A stretch of 10,417 nt of DNA from NCBI GenBank assembly GCA_945788155.1, contig CALZKX010000282.1, forward strand, positions 1 through 10,417, given 5' to 3'. Of the stretch, positions 1 through 6,196 are shown in pieces (the stretch's first letter is position 1; the number at the start of each line of letters is the position of its first letter). The translations under genes and the position numbers were made by a program. The notes under the pieces were generated by a model. The model searched no databases, was not told the DNA's origin, and saw only the letters and a program-made list of their open reading frames with translations. The DNA comes from an uncultured Flavobacteriaceae bacterium (GTDB lineage: Bacteria; Bacteroidota; Bacteroidia; Flavobacteriales; Flavobacteriaceae).

Positions 1-1176
1 AAAATCACAGGCTCAAAGAGTGAGTCCAACAGGTTGTTGTTATTGCAAGCATTATATCCTAATATTGAGATAGTAAATGTGTCAAATTCCGACGATTCTA
101 AACTCATGAAAAACGCTTTAAGCAGTGATTCAAGTACTATAGATATTCATCATGCTGGAACGGCAATGCGGTTTCTAACCGCCTACTTCTCACTACAGGA
201 AAGAAGGGAAGTTGTACTTACAGGCTCTTCTAGAATGCAGGAACGACCTGTTAAAATCCTTGTTGATGCCCTTAAAGATTTAGGCGCAGATATTTCTTAT
301 TTGAAAAACGAAGGCTATCCTCCACTTAAAATTAAAGGAAAAACCATAAATAAGCATCAAGTTGCTTTATCTGCAAATGTTAGTAGCCAATATATTTCGG
401 CATTGTTGCTCATTGCACCACGCTTAAAAAAAGGTTTAAAATTGACGTTAGAAGGCAAAATAACATCAATACCTTACATAAAAATGACAATTAACTTATT
501 AGAACAAATTGGTGTAAAAACAAAGTTTGAAAACAACCAAATAACAGTTCGACCTTTTATTGAACATACTCCCAAAAAAATAATAGTAGAGTCCGATTGG
601 TCTTCAGCCTCCTATTTTTACAGTATTGTAGCCTTAAGCGCCATTGGAACAAAAATTGAATTATCAGCATTCAAAGAATATAGTTTACAAGGCGATTCTG
701 TTTTAAGCAGTATTTATAAAGAGTTTGGAGTAGAAACTACATTTAATAATACATCTATTACCTTAACCAAGGTTAGTAACCATATAAATCATTTCTCTTA
801 CAATCTAAGTAACGCACCAGATATTGCGCAAACAATAGCAGTGACTTGCCTTGGCTTGGAAATTAATTGTCATTTAACAGGCTTACATACCCTCAAAATA
901 AAAGAAACAGATAGGCTAGCGGCTCTAAAAAACGAAATAGAAAAATTTGGAACTAACGTACACATTACAAACGACAGTCTTACCTTCTCAAAAATTAACC
1001 CATTAGCCAATAATGTCGAGATTAAAACCTATTATGACCATAGAATGGCAATGGCTTTTGCACCATTAGCGATTAAGGTTGGCTTTAATATTTTTGAAGC
1101 TAATGTCGTCTCCAAATCTTATCCAGATTTTTGGAATGACTTAAAAAATTTAGGGTTTAACTTTTCCGAATTTTAA
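1..1176 (+). CDS. aroA: 3-phosphoshikimate 1-carboxyvinyltransferase (EPSP synthase), 5' end cut by the window edge
   Basis: Transfers the enolpyruvyl group of PEP to shikimate-3-phosphate, the sixth step of the cytoplasmic shikimate pathway to chorismate. The reading frame is open from base 1, so the gene begins before the window; 391 residues are visible and perhaps 15-20 are missing. The TTG at 34 is not a real start, because the frame before it encodes the conserved substrate-binding segment GSKSESNR (fragment residues 4-11). Other family signatures, in fragment numbering: AGTAMRF (52-58), RMQERP (78-83), SSQY (128-131), SSASYF (201-206), APDIAQT with the catalytic Asp (272-278), KETDRL with the catalytic Glu (301-306), DHRMAMAF (346-353), and a C-terminal KSYPDFW. 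The residue after AGTAMR is Phe where E. coli has Pro101. The stop is 75 nt before queA, which has its own promoter. Family assignment is certain; the true start is not visible. Confidence 0.96.
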   Translation, partial: KITGSKSESNRLLLLQALYPNIEIVNVSNSDDSKLMKNALSSDSSTIDIHHAGTAMRFLTAYFSLQERREVVLTGSSRMQERPVKILVDALKDLGADISYLKNEGYPPLKIKGKTINKHQVALSANVSSQYISALLLIAPRLKKGLKLTLEGKITSIPYIKMTINLLEQIGVKTKFENNQITVRPFIEHTPKKIIVESDWSSASYFYSIVALSAIGTKIELSAFKEYSLQGDSVLSSIYKEFGVETTFNNTSITLTKVSNHINHFSYNLSNAPDIAQTIAVTCLGLEINCHLTGLHTLKIKETDRLAALKNEIEKFGTNVHITNDSLTFSKINPLANNVEIKTYYDHRMAMAFAPLAIKVGFNIFEANVVSKSYPDFWNDLKNLGFNFSEF

Positions 1177-1193
1177 AATAAAGACTCAAATAC

Positions 1194-1225
1194 TTGACAA
1201 CGCCTATTTTGAGGTTGTATATTTG
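1194..1225 (+). promoter_or_regulatory. Bacteroidota-type promoter of queA
   Basis: TTGACA at 1194-1199 and TATATTTG at 1218-1225 are separated by 18 bp. The second element matches the Bacteroidota primary-sigma -7 consensus TAnnTTTG exactly, and the first fits a -33 box. The -7 box ends 27 nt before the queA ATG, which predicts a short leader of about 20 nt, too short for a preQ1 riboswitch. The -33 box lies in the loop of a small inverted repeat (CTCAAA 1185-1190, TTTGAG 1208-1213) that may be chance. Inferred from sequence only. Confidence 0.7.
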
Positions 1226-1251
1226 CAGCTTTCAAAAAAATAAAAACATAT

Positions 1252-2301
1252 ATGAAATTATCACATTTCCATTTCGATCTTCCAGATGAATTATTAGCCG
1301 AATATCCTTCAGAACATCGTGATGAAGCAAGATTAATGGTGCTTAATCGTAAAGATCAAACTATTGAACACAAACTTTTTAAAGATCTTATCGACTACTT
1401 TGAGGAAGAAGATGTGATGGTATTAAACAATACTAAAGTGTTTCCTGCTAGATTATTTGGTAACAAAGAAAAAACAGGAGCAAGAATAGAAGTATTTTTA
1501 TTAAGAGAATTAAATGCCGAACAACGCCTTTGGGATGTACTGGTAGATCCTGCTAGAAAAATCCGTATTGGTAATAAATTGTATTTTGGAGATGATGATA
1601 CTTTGGTAGCTGAGGTTATCGATAATACAACATCAAGAGGTAGAACTTTACGTTTTTTGTATGATGGATCCTATGGAGAATTTAGAAATAAATTAACAGC
1701 ACTTGGGCAAACACCATTACCAAAGTATATAAAGAGAGAGGTCGAGCCAGAAGACGAAGAACGCTATCAAACTATTTTTGCTAAAAATGAAGGCGCTGTT
1801 GCAGCTCCAACAGCTGGTTTGCACTTTTCAAAACACTTACTTAAACGTTTGGAAATTAAAGGGGTTGATTTTGCCGAAGTAACTTTACATGTTGGCCTAG
1901 GAACCTTTAACCCTGTTGAGGTTGAAGATTTATCCAAACATAAAATGGATAGCGAAGAAATAATGATTAACAAAATTGCAACCGATACAATTAACTCTGC
2001 ATTAAGTAATAAAAAACGTATTTGTGCTGTTGGTACAACAGCAATGAGAGCTATAGAGAGTTCGGTATCGTCAAGTGGTACCTTAAATGAGTATTCCGGA
2101 TGGACCAATAAGTTTATTTTTCCTCCTTACGAGTTTAGTATAGCTAACTGTATGGTCACAAATTTCCATACACCAAAATCCACCTTACTAATGATGGTTT
2201 CTGCTTTTGCTGGACACGATTTTATTAAACGTGCCTATCAAGAAGCCATTAAAGAAGGCTATAAATTTTATAGTTATGGCGACGCCATGTTAATCATATA
2301 A
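1252..2301 (+). CDS. queA: S-adenosylmethionine:tRNA ribosyltransferase-isomerase QueA
   Basis: Moves and isomerises the ribosyl part of SAM onto preQ1 at the wobble base (position 34) of GUN-anticodon tRNAs, making epoxyqueuosine, the penultimate step of queuosine synthesis. At 349 residues it has the usual family length. It starts with the family's FDLP motif (residues 8-11), followed by EYPSEHRDEARLMV (17-30), VLNNTKVFPARL (57-68), GAVAAPTAGLHFS (181-193), HVGLGTFNPV (213-222), GTTAMRAIES (261-270) and NFHTPKSTLLMMVSAFAG (304-321), and ends in SYGDAMLI. The ATG at 1252 places FDLP where it normally lies, and a good promoter sits just upstream. An intrinsic terminator follows 10 nt after the stop. 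No damage is seen. Assignment is certain. Confidence 0.97.
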   Translation: MKLSHFHFDLPDELLAEYPSEHRDEARLMVLNRKDQTIEHKLFKDLIDYFEEEDVMVLNNTKVFPARLFGNKEKTGARIEVFLLRELNAEQRLWDVLVDPARKIRIGNKLYFGDDDTLVAEVIDNTTSRGRTLRFLYDGSYGEFRNKLTALGQTPLPKYIKREVEPEDEERYQTIFAKNEGAVAAPTAGLHFSKHLLKRLEIKGVDFAEVTLHVGLGTFNPVEVEDLSKHKMDSEEIMINKIATDTINSALSNKKRICAVGTTAMRAIESSVSSSGTLNEYSGWTNKFIFPPYEFSIANCMVTNFHTPKSTLLMMVSAFAGHDFIKRAYQEAIKEGYKFYSYGDAMLII

Positions 2302-2310
2302 TTTTAAAAT

Positions 2311-2335
2311 GAGCCTCGTTTTTCGAGGCTTTTTT
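2311..2335 (+). terminator. Rho-independent terminator of queA
   Basis: A perfect 7-bp stem AGCCTCG (2312-2318) / CGAGGCT (2324-2330) encloses a TTTTT loop and is followed directly by a T-tract to 2335. The tract ends only 7 nt before the rlmN ATG at 2343, so the hairpin fills the space where an rlmN leader would normally lie. Confidence 0.88.
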
Positions 2336-2342
2336 GTATATA

Positions 2343-3383
2343 ATGACTCAAACTAAAAAAGACATACGAAACTTAACCAAAGAAGAACTTAGGGCTTTCT
2401 TTGTAAGCCAAGGTGATAAAGCTTTTAGGGGCAATCAAGTGTATGAATGGCTTTGGCAAAAATCGGCTCATAAGTTTGAAGATATGACCAATATCTCAAA
2501 ACAAACCAGGGACATGCTGGAAGCTAATTTTGTAATCAATCATATAGAAGTCGATAATATACAGCGAAGCAGTGATGGCACAATAAAGAATGCTGTACGA
2601 TTACATGACGGATTAATTGTAGAATCCGTTTTAATTCCAACAAAAAACCGAACGACAGCTTGTGTGTCGTCCCAAGTTGGTTGTAGCTTAGATTGTAAAT
2701 TCTGTGCTACTTCACGTTTAAAACGCATGCGTAACTTAAATCCGGACGAAATTTACGACCAAGTAGTCGCTATTGACAAAGAAAGTAGATTATACCATAA
2801 TCGTCCATTATCTAACATTGTTTTTATGGGAATGGGTGAACCGCTTATGAATTACAATAACGTACTTAAGGCCATAGACAAAATAACTTCGCCTGAAGGG
2901 TTGGGGATGTCTCCAAAACGTATTGTAGTATCAACATCAGGTGTGCCTAAGATGATTAAAAAAATGGCAGACGATAAGGTAAAGTTTAAACTCGCAGTGT
3001 CACTACATTCTGCAAGAGATTCAATTCGTACATCTATTATGCCATTTAATGCAACATTTCCGTTAGCAGATTTAAGAGAAGCTTTAGAATATTGGTACGC
3101 TAAAACCAAAAATCCAATTACCTACGAGTATGTGGTTTGGCAAGGAATTAACGACAAGAAAGAAGATGTAGACGCCTTAATTAAGTTCTGTAAATTTGCA
3201 CCAAGTAAAGTTAATTTAATTGAGTACAATCCTATTGACGATGGCGAATTCCAACAAGCAGATAACGAAGCTATAAATATGTACGTTTTAATGTTAGAGC
3301 GTAATAATATAACCGTAACTGTAAGACGTTCACGTGGTAAGGATATTGATGCTGCTTGCGGCCAACTAGCAAATAAATCTTGA
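2343..3383 (+). CDS. rlmN: 23S rRNA (adenine2503-C2)/tRNA (adenine37-C2) methyltransferase RlmN, radical SAM
   Basis: Cytoplasmic radical-SAM enzyme that methylates C2 of A2503 in 23S rRNA and of A37 in some tRNAs. I take the ATG at 2343 (346 residues), because the frame-open TTG at 2334 lies inside the T-tract of the queA terminator. Visible features: an N-terminal helical RNA-binding region (about 1-90); Cys107, the methylene-carrying cysteine equivalent to E. coli C118; the [4Fe-4S] motif CX3CX2C at Cys114, Cys118 and Cys121; the SAM-binding MGMGEPL motif (about 163-169); SLHSARD (about 220-226); and the second catalytic cysteine Cys339 in DAACGQL near the C-terminus, equivalent to C355. 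Both mechanistic cysteines are present. RlmN rather than Cfr is favoured by context and by typical flavobacterial wording. No promoter is obvious; it may depend on readthrough from queA or on a promoter inside the queA 3' end, where TAAATTTT at 2262-2269 is a 7/8 match to the -7 box. Confidence 0.96.
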   Translation: MTQTKKDIRNLTKEELRAFFVSQGDKAFRGNQVYEWLWQKSAHKFEDMTNISKQTRDMLEANFVINHIEVDNIQRSSDGTIKNAVRLHDGLIVESVLIPTKNRTTACVSSQVGCSLDCKFCATSRLKRMRNLNPDEIYDQVVAIDKESRLYHNRPLSNIVFMGMGEPLMNYNNVLKAIDKITSPEGLGMSPKRIVVSTSGVPKMIKKMADDKVKFKLAVSLHSARDSIRTSIMPFNATFPLADLREALEYWYAKTKNPITYEYVVWQGINDKKEDVDALIKFCKFAPSKVNLIEYNPIDDGEFQQADNEAINMYVLMLERNNITVTVRRSRGKDIDAACGQLANKS

Positions 3384-3384
3384 T

Positions 3385-3392
3385 TATATTTG
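3385..3392 (+). promoter_or_regulatory. Bacteroidota -7 promoter element of the polyprenyl synthase gene
   Basis: TATATTTG matches the TAnnTTTG consensus exactly, begins 2 nt after the rlmN stop codon and ends 27 nt before the ATG at 3419, the same spacing as at queA. The -33 box is not convincing: the nearest TTG is at 3356-3358, which makes the spacer too long. The -7 element is supported; the full promoter is inferred. Confidence 0.55.
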
Positions 3393-3418
3393 GCTAAAAT
3401 GTATCTTTAGTGTCGCTA

Positions 3419-4396
3419 ATGAAAATAGTTGAGCAAATAAAACAACCTATAGACTATGAAATGGAACTTTTTGAGCAAAAGTTCCGATTATCTATGTCTA
3501 GCAAAGTAGCTCTTCTTAACAGAATTACCTATTACATTGTAAATAGAAAAGGAAAACAAATGCGACCAATGTTTGTATTTCTTGTTTCCAAAATGCTCAA
3601 TAATGGCGAAGTAAGCGAGCGTACATATAGAGGTGCTTCGGTGATCGAATTGATTCATACAGCTTCTTTAGTACATGACGATGTTGTGGACGATAGTAAT
3701 AGACGACGAGGGTTCTTTTCGATTAATGCCTTATGGAAAAACAAAATAGCCGTATTGGTTGGCGATTATTTATTATCTAAGGGTATGTTGGTTTGTATTG
3801 ATAATAACGATTTCGATTTACTTAAAATAATTTCGGTAGCAGTTCGTGAAATTGTTGAAGGCGAACTGTTGCAAATAGAAAAAGCACGTAAATTAGATAT
3901 TACAGAAGACGTTTATTATGAGATTATCCGCCAGAAAACAGCAACTTTAATTGCAGCTTGTTGTAGTTTGGGAGCAGCTTCAGTTAAACCCAATACACCA
4001 GAGGTTGATGCCATGCATAAATTTGGCGAGCTTATAGGGATGGCATTTCAAATAAAAGATGATTTGTTTGATTATGGCGACACCAAAATAGGCAAACCCA
4101 CAGGTATAGATATTAAGGAACAAAAAATGACCTTGCCACTTATACATGTGCTAAATAACTGCTCAAAAAAAGACCACGATTGGTTGATTAACTCCGTAAA
4201 AAATCATAATAAAGATAAAAATCGTGTCAAGGAAGTGATTGCATTTGTAAAAAACAATGGAGGCTTAGATTATGCCATTACTAAAATGAAACAATTCCAA
4301 GAAGAAGCTTTGTTGTTATTAAAGAACTATCCAGAATCTCCATTTAGAAATTCACTAGAGTTAATGGTAAATTATGTGATTGATAGGAAGAAGTAA
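3419..4396 (+). CDS. Long-chain all-trans polyprenyl diphosphate synthase (IspB-like), probably for the menaquinone side chain
   Basis: Condenses isopentenyl diphosphate units onto an allylic diphosphate to make a long isoprenoid chain. The ATG at 3419 (325 residues) is preferred to the GTG at 3410 because it is the common flavobacterial N-terminus (MKIVEQIKQP) and has the same spacing to its -7 box as queA. Visible motifs: KGKQMRP (44-50, IPP binding), first aspartate-rich motif DDVVD (87-91) followed by RRRG (95-98), second aspartate-rich motif DDLFD (214-218), and GKPTGIDIKEQKMTLP (225-240). The residues before the first motif (TASLVH) are small rather than bulky aromatic, which in this family allows long products, so an octaprenyl- or heptaprenyl-like synthase is more likely than FPP or GGPP synthase. 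Flavobacteriaceae typically use MK-6, so a hexaprenyl product is plausible, but chain length cannot be read from sequence. Confidence 0.93.
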   Translation: MKIVEQIKQPIDYEMELFEQKFRLSMSSKVALLNRITYYIVNRKGKQMRPMFVFLVSKMLNNGEVSERTYRGASVIELIHTASLVHDDVVDDSNRRRGFFSINALWKNKIAVLVGDYLLSKGMLVCIDNNDFDLLKIISVAVREIVEGELLQIEKARKLDITEDVYYEIIRQKTATLIAACCSLGAASVKPNTPEVDAMHKFGELIGMAFQIKDDLFDYGDTKIGKPTGIDIKEQKMTLPLIHVLNNCSKKDHDWLINSVKNHNKDKNRVKEVIAFVKNNGGLDYAITKMKQFQEEALLLLKNYPESPFRNSLELMVNYVIDRKK

Positions 4397-4558
4397 TTTT
4401 TTAAAGCACCACTTTTGTTATCCATTATTTGTTTTGCAAGCAGCATTATTTTTTTGAAGCAATGCTTCTTTTGTTGATACATCACTAATTTCTCAGTTGG
4501 TTACTATACTATTTTCTGCTGCTTCAAATTACGTCTAGCATTTCGTCAAAGTAATTCG
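4397..4558. other. Convergent intergenic stretch with nested inverted repeats and a weak hairpin
   Basis: No gene or tRNA is visible. GAAGC (4456-4460) / GCTTC (4464-4468) forms a 5-bp stem with an AAT loop followed by TTTT, a weak candidate terminator for the polyprenyl synthase on the + strand. It lies between arms of a longer inverted repeat, AAGCAGCA (4438-4445) and TGCTGCTT (4517-4524). An alternative stem pairs AGCATT (4442-4447) with AATGCT (4461-4466). TTCGTCA occurs twice, at 4542-4548 and 4555-4561; the second copy runs into the stop codon of the minus-strand gene. Confidence 0.4.
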
Positions 4559-5386
4559 TCAGTTTTTTATTTCAAACGTTATTGAAGCCGTATTGGAAAT
4601 ATAATCGGCATCTGGCTCTTTGCTTTTGGTTACATGCACTGAACGGAAATACCAATGCCCTGCCTTACTGAGTTTGATGGTTACGATGCCTCTTGAATTT
4701 GTTTTTACCTGAAATGCGTCATGCGGTAAACCATCTTTCGATTTGCCCTTATGTCCAGCATATCCAGCATAAACCATAACTCCAGGTGCTGGATTTCCGT
4801 CTATCAATAATTGCATCGACAAGGAATCGTTAGGTTTTAGTGCATAGGGATTATTTATAGGCACCAATTCTATAGGGTAGTTCAAAATGGTTTTAAAATC
4901 TTCGGTTTGTTTGTTACCAACTTGAAATATGGTTTTTACATGTTTGGAATATTTTTTCTTAGCTGGTTTTGTATCCTCACCCAATTTTTTTCTTGCTTCC
5001 AGTATATGTAACAGGCCTTCATGTTTCATGTTGTCGACAAAACTTTTGGCTGTAAAATTTCCTACTCTGGGAAGTGTCGAAACACCTAGAAGTCCGGTTC
5101 CTTCTTCTCCAGTTTTTATTTTCAGTACGGTCTGATTGTTCTCCTCAAACCACATTGCTGTATCTGGATGTATGGCCTTATCTCCAGGGTTTATCAGCGA
5201 TACATCACTCATTCTATTGCGTGCCACAATGGCTTCACTTTTTTCAAAAGTACCGTTGTAAAGGTAAATAGCAGTCTCTGTTCCTGGTTTCAGGTGAAAA
5301 CTTTTTAGTTTGATATACAGGTTGTGAGAACTGAATACGATAAGACTTAGTAAAGCCACTAGAGAAAAAATCACTTTTTGTTTCAT
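4559..5386 (-). CDS. Secreted DUF4198-type (NikM/CbiK-like periplasmic) protein
   Basis: 275 residues with an N-terminal signal peptide (MKQK charged start, hydrophobic 5-19, likely cut around residues 20-21, before or after His21). The mature part looks like beta-rich DUF4198 proteins: the opening HNLYIKLKSFHLKPGT (21-36), the central KYSKHVKTIFQVG (145-157), YPIELVPINNPYAL (170-183), a carboxypeptidase-like beta segment (about 187-210), and the C-terminal GHWYFRSVHVT (243-253). In other bacteria DUF4198 proteins often accompany nickel or cobalt uptake or TonB-dependent receptors, and periplasmic metal handling is the usual guess. Several His residues (21, 31, 125, 149, 212, 222, 244, 251) are compatible with that but do not prove it. 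No transporter or metal regulator is adjacent. By hand count positions 4621-5280 are about 39% GC, slightly above samples of neighbouring genes (about 30-36%), a weak hint of separate history. Family call is from recognition; function is unknown. Confidence 0.75.
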   Translation of the reverse strand: MKQKVIFSLVALLSLIVFSSHNLYIKLKSFHLKPGTETAIYLYNGTFEKSEAIVARNRMSDVSLINPGDKAIHPDTAMWFEENNQTVLKIKTGEEGTGLLGVSTLPRVGNFTAKSFVDNMKHEGLLHILEARKKLGEDTKPAKKKYSKHVKTIFQVGNKQTEDFKTILNYPIELVPINNPYALKPNDSLSMQLLIDGNPAPGVMVYAGYAGHKGKSKDGLPHDAFQVKTNSRGIVTIKLSKAGHWYFRSVHVTKSKEPDADYISNTASITFEIKN

Positions 5387-5421
5387 AATATTTTTTGAGT
5401 TAATGCCAATTTTTAAAGATG

Positions 5422-5454
5422 TGACGTCGTTTTAATAACTTTTATAAGACGTCA
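5422..5454. repeat. Inverted repeat TGACGTC / GACGTCA
   Basis: Arms TGACGTC (5422-5428) and GACGTCA (5448-5454) are perfect 7-bp inverted copies, each containing the 6-bp palindrome GACGTC, with starts 26 bp apart. In DNA this AT-rich two such GC-containing palindromes in 33 bp are unlikely by chance. They may be a double operator for the divergent genes or a hairpin in the DUF4198 leader. Confidence 0.5.
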
Positions 5455-5484
5455 TGAAGCAAGTTTAATACTAGCAAACGAATT

Positions 5485-5522
5485 TAGCTATTTTTTCTCA
5501 CAAAACCATTGTTTTATAGCTA
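5485..5522. repeat. Inverted repeat TAGCTAT / ATAGCTA
   Basis: Arms TAGCTAT (5485-5491) and ATAGCTA (5516-5522) are exact inverted copies whose starts are 31 bp apart, about three helical turns. The arms are AT-rich, so chance is harder to exclude than for the neighbouring GACGTC pair. A possible operator upstream of the sigma factor. Confidence 0.3.
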
Positions 5523-5617
5523 GGAATACTTTCTCTAAATTGCAGTCTCAAAAAATATTTTTTAATAGCATACAACCATTTGCATCATTATTGCGTCTAT
5601 ATAAATAGAAGATTAAA

Positions 5618-6196
5618 ATGAATCCATTGAAAGTCATTCAATTGTATAAAAACGAAGCCCAGCTTATAAAAAAAGCGAGCCGAAATAATCGTGAAGCACA
5701 ACATACCTTGTATGAATGGCATGCACCAAAAATGTTAAGTGTTTGTCGCTATTACATTAACGATGTGCACCATGCGGAAGAAGTCATGCTTAACGGGTTT
5801 TTTAAAGTGTTTACAAAGCTGAAAAGTTTTAACAGTAATGGAAGTTTTGAAGGTTGGATAAGACGTATCATGGTTAACGAAGCCATTTCGTTTTTACGCT
5901 CAAAAAAACAATTGGAGTTTAGCTCAGACGAAACCATATGTCAAGACATAGCAACAAACAATATTAATGAAGAGATCGATGTTGCCGAAATCCAGCAACT
6001 CATAGACCATCTTCCCGAAGGTTACCGAATGGTATTTGTAATGTACGCCATAGAAGGATATAAACATAGCGAGATAGCAACAATGCTAAGTATAAACGAA
6101 GGCACTTCTAAATCGCAGTTATTTAAAGCACGACAGCTTTTGCAACAACAACTAAAAAAACTTAATACAGTTACCCATGGCACCAATGAAATATGA
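5618..6196 (+). CDS. ECF-type RNA polymerase sigma factor
   Basis: A 192-residue extracytoplasmic-function sigma factor that would redirect RNA polymerase to a special promoter set. The sigma-2 domain spans about residues 24-95: HHAEEVMLNGFFKVFTKL (51-68) corresponds to region 2.2, and GSFEGWIRRIMVNEAISFLR (75-94) to regions 2.3-2.4. After a linker of about 30 residues, sigma-4 lies at about 124-180 with IQQLIDHLPEGYRMVFVMY and a helix-turn-helix HSEIATMLSINEGTSKSQL (150-168). There is no sigma-3 domain, as expected for ECF factors. The ATG at 5618 follows an A-rich stretch and gives the usual length. The gene overlaps the next by 20 nt, typical of a sigma factor co-translated with its regulator. 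The target promoter and the signal are unknown; autoregulation is plausible because no standard -7 box was found upstream. Confidence 0.93.
   Translation: MNPLKVIQLYKNEAQLIKKASRNNREAQHTLYEWHAPKMLSVCRYYINDVHHAEEVMLNGFFKVFTKLKSFNSNGSFEGWIRRIMVNEAISFLRSKKQLEFSSDETICQDIATNNINEEIDVAEIQQLIDHLPEGYRMVFVMYAIEGYKHSEIATMLSINEGTSKSQLFKARQLLQQQLKKLNTVTHGTNEI

Larger units (their letters stand above)
5387..5617. promoter_or_regulatory. Divergent intergenic region between the DUF4198 gene and the sigma-factor operon
   Basis: This 231-bp stretch must hold the start signals for both directions. It contains two inverted repeats, listed separately. On the minus strand TAAACTTG (reverse complement of 5460-5467) is a one-mismatch -7 box about 73 nt upstream of the DUF4198 ATG; if used, the GACGTC repeat would fall at the start of the transcript. 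No exact TAnnTTTG box is seen upstream of the sigma factor at 5618, which would fit a promoter read by an alternative sigma factor, possibly its own product. No small ORF or RNA gene is convincing here. Confidence 0.4.

Noticed and set aside
34..36. TTG at 34 as the aroA start codon
   Set aside because: The frame is open to base 1 and encodes the conserved GSKSESNR motif upstream, so the gene is cut by the window edge.
1185..1213. CTCAAA/TTTGAG inverted repeat as the aroA terminator
   Set aside because: Only a 6-bp AT-rich stem with a 17-nt loop and no following T-tract; it overlaps the queA promoter and may be chance.
1226..1251. preQ1 riboswitch upstream of queA
   Set aside because: The predicted leader is only about 20 nt, too short for the aptamer and an expression platform, and no pseudoknot pattern is seen.
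1767..2108. Minus-strand ORF of 113 residues inside queA
   Set aside because: It is antisense to the conserved QueA core, has no family resemblance and no start signals.
2852..3109. Minus-strand ORF of 85 residues inside rlmN
   Set aside because: Shadow of the rlmN reading frame with no recognisable content.
4397..4558. tRNA or CRISPR element in the longer intergenic gaps
   Set aside because: No cloverleaf-compatible stems, no T-loop GTTC motif with a matching acceptor stem, and no regularly spaced repeats.
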